64,000 nucleotides of DNA, from NCBI RefSeq assembly GCF_032884065.1, contig NC_088865.1:45145152-45209151 (forward strand), read 5' to 3'. A program made the translations under genes and the position numbers. Numbering within the stretch: the first letter of the stretch is position 1; every line of letters begins with the position of its first letter. Shown here one piece after another: positions 50,531 through 62,000 of the stretch. The notes beneath the pieces were generated by a model. It did no database searches and was not told where the DNA came from. It worked only from the letters and a program-made list of their open reading frames with translations. The stretch comes from Artemia franciscana (Eukaryota > Arthropoda > Branchiopoda > Anostraca > Artemiidae).

Positions 50531-53283
50531 TAACTTTTGATGGGTAAGACTAAACTTGATAAAACTTATATATTTAAAATCAGCATTAAAATGCGATTCT
50601 TTTGATGTAGCTATTGATATCAAAATTCAATTTTTTAGAGTTTTGGTTACTATTGAGCCGGGTCGCTCCTTACTACAGTTCGTTACCACGAACTGTTTGA
50701 TAAATCGGTTTAATAAAATATTTTGTTAGATCATTTTTAATTAAATTTGAGTATAAGGAATTTAGTGAGTATTCCCCCAAGTCCCTAATCAAAGAAATAT
50801 TATTATTTATTTTGAGGTTAATTTCGATTGATTCTCGAACCACCTGTTATATTCCCAAATGATTACTAATGAATGAAGAGTTTTCAAAAAGTATCATGTG
50901 GGCCGGATTATTAAATATATGCCAACCTAAAGCAGAATCAAAGGAGTTGTTGGAACTATTTGAAATTAAGGCCTTGTCTATGTCATTTTTATGCTGTTGT
51001 AACCGTTTGTCTAGATTCTGATGGGTCCTGCCGACATAGTATTTTCTGTAATCACATGGTATTTGATAGACCCCTCGGCGAGTAACTGGTGTCTTATCTT
51101 TACCCGAATTTAAGAAATTGATGATTTTAAAATTATTAGTAAAAACTACGTACAGATTATTTTTTGTGCAAATATTTTTTTAATTTTGTTGTGATCTTTG
51201 GGATATACGGAAGATAGACAATATTTGAGGGCTTATCAGTAGCCTCACATTGTGAAGTATCTTCTTCGATTTTACAAGAATGTCTTTTTATTCTACGGTT
51301 AATTATTTTATTGACAAAAGGAATGGGGTATCCATTACCAAAAAGAATATCTCTGATAAAGTTTATTTCTGCATTTATATATGAATTGGAGCAAATATTC
51401 AGGGCACGATCAATGATGGAAGTTACAACTGCTCTTTTAACTTGTGGGGGGTGATTTGAATTAAAGTGAAGATATCTATTGTTTTGTGTTGGCTTTCGAT
51501 ATATAGTAAAATCCAGTTCATCAGCATTGCGAATAATAAATACATCTAAAAACAGAAGTTTATTTTCAATTTTAACTTCTAGGGTGAACTGCAAATTTCG
51601 GTCATAAGTGTTAAGATGATCTAAGAAGCCCCGAAGCTCAGCTTCCCCATAATTCCAAAGTGAAATTACGTCATCAATGTAACGACCCCAATAGACGTGT
51701 TTTAAAAAATAAGAATTCAATGCCCAATTCTCAAGATTCTCGACGTAAATACTTGTTAGTAGCCCGGATAAAGGTGCTCCCATGGGTAATCCATTTTTTT
51801 GCTGATAAAAAGAATCGCGAAATTGAAAATACCTAGAAAACTTATTAGAAATTTTAACAAGAGTCATTAAAACTTCACAATCAATTCCTGTCGCTGAAGT
51901 CTCGATCAAGTGGTAATTTTCTTCTATTTTGTTTTTTAATAATTCCTCTGAAAAAGTTACATCTATATTTGTATACATTGAAACAATGTCGAAACTACTA
52001 ACTATTGTGTTTTCTGAAATACTTGTGCTGCTAAGTTTTTTAACCAAATCTGCCGAGTTACGAACATAGGAATTTTGAGAACACAATAAAGGTTTGAAAG
52101 CTGTACAAAGCCATTTTCCAATATTGGCAGCAGGGGCTTTAGTACAAGCTACGATAGGTCTTAAGGGAATACCCTGTTTTTGTATTTTTGGTAAACCGTA
52201 GAGTTTAGGACAGAAACTACCACGGGGAAAAATTTATTGTATAGTTGTGGGGTGATTTTTCCATTTTGTTTTAGCTGCTTTAATTCATTTATAATATTAT
52301 TAGTGAACTGATCAGTAGGATAATGAGTTATTGTTTGATATGTAATTGTGTCATTTAAATGCGAAAGAATTTTGTTGTCATAGTCTGTCGTATTTATGAC
52401 AACAAGTGAATTGCTTTTGTCTGCTTTAGTTATTATAATAGAAGGATCTTTTCGGAGATTAGATAGTATTTTTTATGTCATGCAAATTTTCCGGTGTGGA
52501 ATTGGTAGGAGGCTTAAACTTTTTTTGGCTGTTATAGAGGATATTTATAAGAACAGATCTAACTTCATCCGGGCTAGAGACAGAAGGATAGTGTTTATGC
52601 AAAGCGGACTCTAGAGAGGAAACTATATCTTCCACAGGAACCTGTTTCGGTAGAAAAGAAAATTTTGGACCTTTTTCTAGTGTTTCGATTTCCTGGGGTT
52701 CCAATGTTTTAGAAGAGAGGTTAACGATAGCAGGTCCAGGAGTGAATCTTGGAGAATAAATACGGTTTCTCGTCGAAGATTCATTTCGTAAGCCTTCCAA
52801 TTTTTTATAGAGGCGTTCCTTGGACAAGCGAAAATCGTGGCTAAACAAATTCCTTTCTAATCTAACAACTTGAGCAAAATCAACGGTGGACAGGTTTTCC
52901 AGCAAAAAAGTTTCTAACGATTTTCTTTCTGAAGAAATAATATGTCGTTTCTGTTTTTTGTCCTTAATAATATGGACTAGGGTTTTTAACTGTAGTGTAT
53001 GGGCAAATTGTGCTTCTTTCCGGGTATTTAAATGTAATTTATATCTTAAAGACTTGGGAATAAGGTTTTCATTTCTACAGGATTCTAAAAAATTTTGTTG
53101 ATTGAAAATATTAGCATGTTTTTTACCTAGACTAATAAAATAAAAGATATCATAGGTCAACTGCTCCCCATAAGCTAGACGAAAATAGCGACGAAGACCA
53201 CACTGCCTTTCCATAACAAACAAATACAACGTAGAGACAATAGGGAAAATCTCAAGACAGTGGAAATTATTTCTGTAGATTAA

Positions 53284-54219
53284 TTTTTAGATGTATTAAT
53301 TATTCGCAATGCTGATGAACTGGATTTTACTATATATCGAAAGCCAACACAAAACAATAGATATCTTCACTTTAATTCAAATCACCCCCCACAAGTTAAA
53401 AGAGCAGTTGTAACTTCCCTCATTGATCGTGTCCTGAATATTCGCTCCAATTCATATATAAATGCAGAAATAAACTTTATCAGAGATATTCTTTTTGGTA
53501 ATGGATACCCCATTCCTTTTGTCAATAAAATAATTAACCGTAAAATAAAAAGACATTCTTTTAAAATCGAAGAAGATACTTCACAATGTGAGGCTACTGA
53601 TAAGCCCTCAAATATTGTCTATCTTCCGTGTATCCCAAAGATCACAACAAAATTAAAAAATATTTGCACAAAAAATAATCTGTACGTAGTTTTTACTAAT
53701 AATTTTAAAATCATCAATTTCTTAAATTTGGGTAAAGATAAGACCCCAGTTACTCGCCAAAGAGGGGTCTGTCAAATACCATGTGATTGCGGAAAATACT
53801 ATGTCGGCAGGACCCATCAGAATCTAGACAAACGGTTACAACAGCGTAAAAATGACATAGACAAGGCCTTAATTTCAAATAGTTCCAACAACTCCTTTGA
53901 TTCTGCTTTAGGTTGGCATATATTTAATAATCCGGCCCACATGATACTTTTTGAAAACTCTTCACTCATTAGTAATGATTTGGGAATAAAACAGGTGGTT
54001 CGAGAATCAATCGAAACTAACCTCAAAATAAATAATAATATTTCTTTGAACAGGGACTTGGGGGAATACTCACTAAATTCTTTATACTCAAATTTAATTA
54101 AAAATGATCTAACAAAATATTTTACTAAACCGATTTATAATAGTACTGAACCAACTACGAAAAGGCCTTTGAAACAGGCTGCTAAACAAGCAAGATTAGC
54201 TTTAAGAAATTGCATCTAA
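53284..54219 (+). pseudogene. Penelope-like RT C-terminal part plus GIY-YIG endonuclease, plus copy
   Basis: A single open frame of 311 codons. It starts in the RT at FLDVLIIRNADELDF, runs through KRAVVTSLID and GNGYPIPFVN, then the EN: GVCQIPCDCGKYYVGRTHQN, and the C-terminal SNNSFDSALGWHIFNNPAH to the stop after LALRNCI. The catalytic YIDD is missing by truncation. In the GIY-YIG motif the second Tyr-bearing position is Cys (GVC), whereas the minus copy keeps GVY. It is 5'-truncated and cannot be autonomous. Confidence 0.88.
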
Positions 54220-54384
54220 TCATTTTATTCTCTTCAGTTTGAATGAGCTTATATTCTCAATTCATTCTTTTCGCCAGTCCTGGTTGAACTTCGTTGAAGT
54301 AAGGATGCTAGGGCTATTTTTAAAAAAAGTTTTAAAAAGTGTTTTTAATTATTCAGTTTTAATCCTCACAATTTGATGTAAGTT

Positions 54385-54486
<102 letters not shown>

Positions 54487-54655
54487 TCCCTCTTATTCTT
54501 ATATTGTGCTGAAGACGGCCCTTGGACATAGGGCCGAAATATCTACAGTAATAATTTCCACTGTCTTGAAATTTTCCCTATTGTCTCTACGTTGTATTTG
54601 TTTGTTATGGAAAGGCAGTGTGGTCTTCGTCGCTATTATGTAATAAGCGCTTGCT

Positions 54656-55335
54656 GGGTGGAGTTGCTCACTAGAGGCCCTGGTTGAATTGGTTGCCAGG
54701 GGCCCAAGTGAAATTGGAAGCTAGGAACCCGATGGTTTGTTTAGGTTAGGTGGCCCGTTGAAAAGTTTGCTAAGGTCCTGTTGGAATTGCTTGCTAGGTA
54801 TACCGGCTGTATTGGTTGCTAGGGCCCCCCAGTGAAATTGGATGCTAGGGCCCCAGTGCTTAGGTTAGGGGGCCCTTTCGGTTTGGGTTCTAGGCTCCTA
54901 CAATGGAATTAAATGCTAGGGCCACATTGGAATTGGTTGCTAGGGGCACCCGTTGGAATTGGATGCTAGGGTCCTCGGTGGGGTTTGTTGCTGGGGCCCC
55001 AGTGGAATTGGATGAAGGGCTCTCCAGTAAAAACGGATGAAAGTGCCCCCGGGTGGTTAGATTAGGTGCATGTTGGAAAAGGTTGCTAGGATCCTGTTGG
55101 AATTTCTTTCTAGGGGCCTCGGTTGAATCGATTGCTAGGGCCCACCAGTTAAATTGAATGCTAGAGTGGTTAGTTGCTATCCCCGGTGGTTAGGTTAGGG
55201 GGCCAATTGAGATTGGATGCCAGGACCCCCCAATGGAATTGGTTGCTAGGTCCTCTTTGGAATTGGTTGCTAGGGGCATCCCTGAGAATTGGATGCTAGG
55301 CGGCCTGGTTGAATTGCTCGCTAGGGTCCTGCATC
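54656..55335. repeat. GC-richer degenerate minisatellite (unit about 27-30 bp)
   Basis: Units like GAATTGGTTGCTAGGGGC and GAATTGGATGCTAGGGCCCC recur more than 20 times with substitutions and small indels, mixed with GGTTAGGTTAGGGGGCC. It begins about 10 bp right of the Penelope target duplication. No frame is kept. Confidence 0.9.
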
Positions 55336-55482
55336 GTGAAACTTTTTCCCTCCTGGCCCTAGTAGGTTTTTAAACACTCTTTATTTTGTAACAAACAAGC
55401 ATAACATGCAAAAGCAAACATTCCGTGTGACGTAACAGACACCTGTGTTTTGGACAACCATCTAGGGGTAAACAGAAAACAG

Positions 55483-55690
55483 GTCGTCCAAAACAGGGGT
55501 GGGAGGATGTCATAAAGAAAGGTTTAAAAGAAATGGGAACTTCTTGAGAGTGTGTAAAGAGGGAGGCTTTGAATGGATTGGAATGGAGGAGGAGCCTACG
55601 TAGCTGTGTTGGCCTCAGGCAGCTTGATGCTACAGTTAGTTGAGTCGTTAGTAGTAGCGGTAGTAACTCATCTATTTGACCCGAAGTATA
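55483..55690 (+). pseudogene. LINE 3' end, same family as 45938-46150
   Basis: Reads TGRPKQGWEDVIKKGLKEMG, a stop, then KREALNGLEWRRSLRSC and QLDATVS, and ends near GTAGTAGCGGTAGTAAC. The in-frame stop shows decay. Only the C-terminal tail of the RT protein remains. Confidence 0.75.
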
Positions 55691-57197
55691 ATTATGAAAA
55701 AGTTAGTCATTAATAAAACTGAAGAATATATGCATAAACAGTGCCAATAAAAAAAAAATCACAAAATATATTATATATGAAGGGGCTGCATGTGAGGGCC
55801 CCCCTCAGCACCCCAATCTTTTTTTCTGAAAATTGATTTATTTCCTCAATATATTGAGAAAAAATTCTCTGACTCAGGTCCATTGAGAATGGGATAGCTT
55901 TTTTGTTTGTTACAGTGCCTCCTGAGCTTACAAATTTACTTTAAACAACGAAATTTTCAGCTGAAATGTTTAAATGGCAATCAGAATGTAAAGTTTGTAA
56001 AGTTTACAGTAAACTTAAAAAAGTTACAATGTTTTTGTAAAAAACTATACAAAAATATAATTGTATTACAATTGTATTAAAAAGATAATACAAAAATGTA
56101 ATTATTTTTTTGTCAACCTTTCAATACTTCCGCCAAAAGAGTAGCTACAACAACGGAATGCTTATCAATGTTTAAATGACTTCGAAATTCTAATAAGTAA
56201 CAAGTTTGTCGACTTCGAGATTCTAAAAAGTAACAAGTTTGTCGACTTCGAGATTCTAAAAAGTAACAAATTTTGTTTTCCTCTTACTTTAAATTTGTAG
56301 TTTTTGCTATGCAAGTGAGCATTACGCGACTTAATATTCCGATTCAATTTTTAATTTTCAAAATCTTAAGAACTAAATTCGGAAGTTTATTGAAGTATAG
56401 TTTAATCATAACGTAGCTAATTTTAAGTTTGTTAATCTATTAGTGAACCTAATATAAATACATTAAAAATGTTTTTTTTGTGCCTACCTTTTAACACATC
56501 CAACAAAATAATAGCTACATCGATATAATATTTATTCATTTTCAAATGGCTACGTGGTTCTAAAAAAAGTAAAAAGTTTGTTTTGCTTTTAAAGAACTCT
56601 TAAATGGGTATTTTATGCAATGCATGCGTGTAGTTCAAAACTTATAACTCTGATTGAATTCTAATCTTAAAAATTGTTTCAACATGTTTTTCGTATGTAA
56701 CTCCCTTTGAAAGAACTTAAGAATCCTCAATGATATTTTTTCGGACAAATTCAAAGCTTGCGCTATATGAATTTTAAACTTGTCTGACGTAATATCTATG
56801 AAATTACGTTATAGAAAATAGTTCTGATAAAAGTAACTTATCGAAATTAAAGTACGTCTAAAGCACAATAATAGCTTAGGGAAATAAAAAAAACAAGTAA
56901 TGGCCAAAAACTTATGAAAAAAGAATGAAAACGCATTTTATTGAGCGCTGATCAGTCCAGCAAGAACTATCCTCCCCCCCCCCTGGACCACACAAGGCCA
57001 ATGACACTCTCTTAACAGGAAAGAGATATAGATTAGAAATACAACTCCCTTAAAATATTTTCCTACTCTCTCTAGACAGGTCAAATAGCTAAACAAATAC
57101 ATTTGTTACTTTTTGATTAGAAGGAATGTTCTTTATTTTCTTTTAATGAAAGAGAAAGAAATATCATTATTTTAAGCGAGACATGGCAGTAAGAAAA
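55691..57197. other. AT-rich, no gene; holds a 33-bp triple repeat
   Basis: At 56178-56274 a 33-bp unit (GACTTCGAGATTCTAAAAAG ...) occurs three times, the first with two changes. A C-run sits near 56972. I recognise no coding or RNA gene. Confidence 0.6.
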
Positions 57198-57854
57198 CTA
57201 TAAACTAAGGCTTGGTGTAGTGGTGTAGACAGGAGAAGAGGTTGGAGGACCACCCAAGGTGGAATTTCCATACGGGGGGAGAATTAGGCTCTTAGAAGAT
57301 TTCGAAAAAATACATTCTTTGGCAACTATGAGGTAAAAATACCAGGCCGTCAGTGCTTTTATTGCTAGCCCCATAGGCATCACAAAAGCGATGTCTAAGC
57401 AAAGTTTGAAGTGGACTCTCTGTATGACTTTTTTTTTCCTAAGCCACTTCGTTTGGAAGAAATTTTCGTAGAGAAATTGGAGAGTGCGCTTGGTCTTGTC
57501 ATTAATTGACCATATTTCAGACTCCCTCCTAATCAGTATTTAAAGGAATATATTTTCTTAGTGATAGTCTTCCTTCTCGAAGCCCTTTTTTTGAATATTT
57601 AACTTTGAATGTAAAAAATGAGGGGTTAAAGAGGGGGTAGTAGCCCTACTTCACATGAATGAGACTATTTGACCAAACAGCTCTTAGTAACGAACTGTAA
57701 GCAGAGAGTGACGATTTTCAATAGAAACTGAGATTACTAAGAACGAAGCTTAGATGTTAATATGACATTAACATTAACATGCTTAGACTCGCAGCATTTT
57801 GAAACTATCGTTAGCTGAGCATCAAAAGGACGTGTTTCTTTAGAAAAAACTCAC
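57198..57854. other. No recognised gene; decayed hairpin-family end
   Basis: A 61-codon minus-strand frame at 57198-57383 has no family I know. At 57678-57697 CAGCTCTTAGTAACGAACTG is a mutated copy of the family hairpin, followed by GTAAGCAGAGAGTGACG. Confidence 0.5.
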
Positions 57855-57967
57855 AACTTTTTTATTTCCCCTCCGATAACCATACAACAAAAACATGTTA
57901 ATATGTTATGATTTTACGTACCGATGCTTTTTATTTTTACAGTTATCGAGGGGGAAATAAAAAAGTT
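57855..57967. repeat. 26-bp inverted repeat with 61-bp spacer
   Basis: AACTTTTTTATTTCCCCTCC (57855 on) pairs with GAGGGGGAAATAAAAAAGTT (ending 57967), 25 of 26 positions. Its setting is unremarkable AT-rich DNA; it may be the end pair of a tiny inverted-repeat element. Confidence 0.8.
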
Positions 57968-58925
57968 TGGGCTTTTTTACTTTGCCGTCCTTAAAATTTA
58001 AATTAGATAGATATGATCTTTTGATAACCGATTGATGATATGCAACAACAAAATCTATTATTTTTTTTTTTTTACAAAATCCTAAATACGCAAAAAGGTA
58101 GCTCAACAGAATTTATTATCACATAAAAATCTGTATAATTTGAAAAATTGGGTTTACCCTCTCCACAAAAGGGTCTGACCCTGATGAAAATTACACAGTG
58201 AACTTCAACCTATACTCTCAATGCATTCCCTACAAAATTAGATACTTTTCCGTTTTTCGTATCATACAGATGAATATTGAGAGGATTGGAGATTTTACTT
58301 CTAATCACCATTAAACGAACCTAAACCAATTAAAGGTGGGTTTTAAAATGGAATTCAAGAGTAAATTCACAATCTAAAGTCCAGAGAAATTATTACATAT
58401 ACTAGGGGTTGCTCAATCCTCCTCCCTTAGTATTTTAGCCTAGGTTTGACTCTTTGTCTTAATCCTTTGATAACAACGACTCAAACAAAAGGGCCGTTGG
58501 CTTAGAATAAGAGATATTTGAAAACACTACAAGACTTTCTTGGGCTCGAGGACGGGACAGCTCCCCTCAAATCTGGAATAATTTTGGTGCGTTTTGAGTT
58601 TTAACGTCTCGTTTTACTGTTATTTCAACAAATTATTTTTGTTTTGTTTAACGCAGGATGAAACCGGATATTGTAAGGACTTAACTTTTGGGTTTTAGGC
58701 TTTTCGGCTTCCATCAACTGGAGTACTGACAGCCTGTTAATTTATTTACAAACTTCTAGTCTTCAGTATTTCTGTTAAAAAAAGAAGCTATCTTTGGTAT
58801 TTTTGCAGCGATAAAAGTAGTGCAGTACCTTCGAAACTCATCCACAGATCCAAATCATTCTACGGTTGGCCAGCCCTGTTTTCATCGCTAGGTAAGTAAG
58901 CACACCTGTAAACAAGAAGGTAGTT
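57968..58925. other. No gene seen
   Basis: AT-rich sequence. A weak hairpin-family resemblance (TTCAACAAATTATTTTTG, GGATGAAACC) appears near 58560-58660. Nothing coding. Confidence 0.45.
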
Positions 58926-59212
58926 ATCCAGGTGTGTAGGAATGCAGATACGCAGTATACTGTTATGCAGGAATGTAGTTATTCAGTATACATTCAACAT
59001 ACTTGGATGAAGGAATGTGGTTATGCAGTATTTTGGTATGCAGTCGAGCAGGTATGCAGGTGTACAGTATACTGGTATGTAGAAATGCAGTATGGCGATA
59101 CTGAGGAATCTAAATACCCAGTATAAATATATGCAGGAATGTAGAACGCAGTAGGATTTGATACTGACAAACAGGTATGCAGTATGTCGCTTAGTATGCA
59201 GAATGCATCTTC
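58926..59212. repeat. Degenerate minisatellite (ATGCAG/AGTATAC)
   Basis: Strings such as GGAATGTAGTTATGCAGTAT and GGTATGCAGGTGTACAGTAT recur with irregular spacing of about 20-45 bp. The short frame at 58932-59126 is made from it. Confidence 0.85.
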
Positions 59213-59660
59213 CTTCTCTTCAGATCATAGCCACAAGTATCGATTAAGGTAAGTAGGGCTAGCATTTCTAAGTATTTTATAACTGCAGATATACTTTATA
59301 ATGGAAGATTTTTTTTTAATTTGGCAGAAATCCCTGTTTTCCGACATAAGCTGACGGAAAACATTAGTATACTGTGGCGATGCCTTTTTTGCTACTCACT
59401 AGGGGACTAGGGCTCAAGAAGTCCATTTGATTGAGTCTTTATTCAATAAACAACGAGCACTGGCTCTATAAAAGTGTCAATAAAATATAAAATGACGAAG
59501 AAAGGAAGTAAATGAGGACAATAGAGAGGCACTACACTTGTTGTTTATTATTTTTTAAATTGTTCCTTGAAAAAAGATTTATTTGTGCAAAAATTCCTGT
59601 GCAAATAAAAACAAGTGATAAATAGTAGAAATAAGCAAATAATGAAATTCCAAAATGCAA
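59213..59660. other. No gene seen
   Basis: AT-rich spacer between a minisatellite and a satellite. No credible frame. Confidence 0.5.
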
Positions 59661-61040
59661 ATAAATGCATAAAACTTCCTTTCCTGGGTTGTGAAACATA
59701 TTTGGTAGTATGGTATGATTTTCGCAGATATGACTCCCAGCCTTACGGTTGTTTTAGTGGCGTTTCTAGGCCTGGGCAGGGGGCAGTTCCCCTCCCCCAT
59801 TTTTTTTTTACATTAAATTCCTTTTATCTTATATTTTTAAATACCTATTAAGGTACCTGCCTCCCAAATTATGCTTCTCCCGCTACTGAAACTCCGTTAA
59901 TGAAACCTCCTTTCCTAGGTTATTAAACAAATTTGGTTTGATGGTGTGATTTTCACAGATATTACTACGGTTGTTTTTAGTGGTAGTTCTAGGCCTGGGC
60001 AGGAGGCAGCTCCCCTTCCCCAGTTTTTTTCTACAGTAAATTTCTTTTATTTTAAATTTTACACACCTATTAAGGTACCGTCCTAGCCTGGTCGGTTGGT
60101 GCGCTGGATTTGGGATCCTTTGTCTGAAAGGACGCGGGTTCGATTCCCAGTGTACCCAATTGTTCAGTTTGGGACGGGAGTCAGTGGCGTGACTCTATAA
60201 GCTTAGCCAGAGTCGACCCAGCTTTAAATGGGTACCTGGAGAAATCTGGGGAAGGTAAACAGGAAGGGTGTGCGAAAGCACAGGATGGTTGGCCCCCAGC
60301 CCCCCATTGCACTTCCTGGCTGAAGGGCCAAGAAACGGAGATCAGCACCGCCGGTAGGGACTGTAAAGTCTAATGCCGTATCCTTTACCTTTACCTTATT
60401 AAGGTACCTGCCTCCCATGTTATACTTCTCCCGCTACTGAAACTCCGCTAATGAAACCTCTTTTCCTGGGTTATTAAACAAATTTGGTTTGATATTTTTT
60501 TTTTTTTTTTTTTTTTAATACAGATATGACTCCCAGCCTTACAGTTGTGTTTAGTGGCAGTTCTAGGCCTGGGCAGGGGGAAGCTCCCCTCCCCCAGTTT
60601 TTTCTACAGTAAATTTCTTTTATTTTAAATTTTACACACCTTTTAAGGTACCTGCCTCCCATGTTATACTTCTCCCGCTACTCAAACTCCGCTAATGAAA
60701 CCTCTTTTCCTGGGTTATTAAACAAATTTGGTTTGATGGTTTTTTTTTTATACAGATATGACTCCCAGCCTTACAGTTGTGTTTAGTGGCAGTTCTAGGC
60801 CTGGGCAGGGGGCCCCTCCCCCAGTTTTTTTTATAGTGAATTCCTTTTATTTTATATTTTTACACACCTATTAAGATACCTGACTCCCAAATTATGCTTC
60901 TCCCGCTACTGAAAGTCCACTAATGAAATCTCCCTTCCCGGGTTATTAAACATATTTGGTTCGATGGTTTGACTTTCACAGATATTGCTCCCAGCCTTAC
61001 GGTTGTTTTCAGGGTCAGTTCTAAGCCTGGGCAGAGGGGC
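59661..61040. repeat. ~230-bp satellite, five units, one split by a SINE
   Basis: Blocks AATGAAACCTCTTTTCCTGG, ACAGATATGACTCCCAGCC, GGCCTGGGCAGGGGG and TATTAAGGTACCTGCCTCCC recur in the same order. Unit starts lie near 59667, 59897, 60450, 60692 and 60923. The large second interval is caused by the SINE at 60080-60397. A T-run of 20 or more lies in the third unit near 60495. Confidence 0.9.
60080..60397 (+). mobile_element. Full-length tRNA-derived SINE with 11-bp target duplication
   Basis: ATTAAGGTACC lies at 60069-60079 and 60398-60408. The head resembles a tRNA with an A-box-like TGGTCGGTTGGTGCG and B box GGTTCGATTCC at about 60129-60139, the RNA polymerase III promoter. The body contains GGGTACCTGGAGAAATCTGG and ends in (CTTTAC)n-like CCTTTACCTTTACCTT. 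It has no coding. A truncated relative is at 50389-50530. Confidence 0.95.
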
Positions 61041-61600
61041 AGATATCCACTCAAGGATTCTTGACAAAGAGGTAAATTTGTTTCATCAATAATATATTTA
61101 ATTGCTATGCATTGAATCTTAAAAGAAATTCAAACTCAAACATAAATTACAGAAAGGTTTATTGCTTCTGTAGATTATGACAGATGTAGACTTGTCTTTG
61201 TGCTATTTTCTACGCCTTGGAATAGTTTACAGAAGGAGTAGAGATGCTCAAAAACCATCCTGCCTGCATAGGTACTGCGTTTTGATTTCACAACGGCCCT
61301 GTAAAGTGTAACTCTTTCAAAACAGGACACCCCCCCCCCTCAAACTTAAACCCCTTATATATTCAGACACTAAAAAAATAGAATAGCGAAAGAAAAACAA
61401 TATTTAAACTTACTACCCAGCTATCAAATTAACATATGGGTTCTTATTGTCCTATTAAACTAAATAAAATGAACACGTAAAAAAATTTCGTCATAAGAGA
61501 ATCAAATAGTTTGTGATAAAAAAAAACAGGAAGTAAAAAGTGACCAATATTCACCAAAACTAAGAATGGAATTCTCATAACAATTGCTATACCGAAATTA
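61041..61600. other. No gene seen
   Basis: AT-rich. A C-run at about 61330. No RNA gene or long frame. Confidence 0.5.
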
Positions 61601-62000
61601 TTGGCTTTTTAGGCTTATCCTAATATAAAAACTCTTTCAGTTTAGTTTTACCCAATTTACCCACCTAAAACCAAAAATCTGAGAAAATTTGCCTGATTTT
61701 TAACAAAAGAAGAAAAACCCCCCAAAAAGCAAGCAATCCTACTGAAAATCCCTTTATTAGATACATCATATCAGTGAACCTTACCATAGATGTTTCAAGC
61801 TCCAATCTTCAAAATATGAAATTTAACTTTTTTTTTCAGAATCGTCGATGCATGTTTATTTGATTTGTTTTGTTTTTTTTTTCCAGGGATGATTGTATTA
61901 AACCGAAGGTCCAAGGTAATTGGGAAGGAACCCATTCAAACGTTAATTTAAAGCCCTTTTTTAAGTGACCAGACAAATGGAGCCAGGGGAAAGTTTTGTT
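61601..62000. repeat. Diverged hairpin-family repeat
   Basis: Keeps AAATCTGAGAAAATTTGCC, ATCATATCAGTGAACC, GTTTCAAGCTCC and TTTTTAAGTGACCAGAC in the family order, with many changes. Confidence 0.65.

Larger units (their letters stand above)
49528..50699. mobile_element. Foldback/hairpin-family element inserted in the Penelope copy
   Basis: The plus copy of Penelope gives the empty site CTATTATAAATCGG. Here the left flank ends CTATTAT and the right flank resumes ATAAATCGG, so the insert is 49528-50699 with AT repeated. The left end reads TACATAAAAAAAACTAAG and leads into a perfect palindrome; the right end has the 20-bp hairpin at 50676-50695, then TTTG. Minus a 155-bp SINE event it is about 1.0 kb. 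No protein is encoded, so it must be mobilised by another element if at all. Confidence 0.85.
49445..53214 (-). pseudogene. Penelope-like reverse transcriptase with GIY-YIG endonuclease, minus copy, nearly complete
   Basis: Start ATG at 53214-53212 (MERQCGLRRYFRLAYGE). N-terminal part to about 52460, then KADKSNS and LYGLPKIQKQGIPLRPIV around 52150-52420. RT core 52086-51157: FDIVSMYTNI, NGLPMGAPLSG, RYIDDVISLW with the catalytic YIDD. EN at about 51110-50760: GVYQIPCD ... YYVGRTHQN, the GIY-YIG pattern. The C-terminus ends near 49445 after the interrupting foldback element (49528-50699). Without the insert the coding length is about 2.6 kb, normal for the family. Defects: a shift near 52225, another near 52460, and a seven-A run at about 51175-51181 (six A in the sister copy) that separates RT from EN. 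Not active. Confidence 0.88.

Noticed and set aside
49528..50699. Helitron, because of a terminal hairpin, AT insertion site and a TC at one end
   Set aside because: No CTRR end, the hairpin lies at the TC end instead of the other, and there is a long internal palindrome. A foldback-type element fits better.
52396..52614. Plus-strand frame inside the Penelope minus copy (also 52886-53101 and 53817-54026)
   Set aside because: Antisense shadows of the reverse transcriptase and endonuclease.
60080..60155. Genuine tRNA gene
   Set aside because: A and B boxes are present, but it is the head of a SINE with tail and target duplication, and the acceptor stem does not close.
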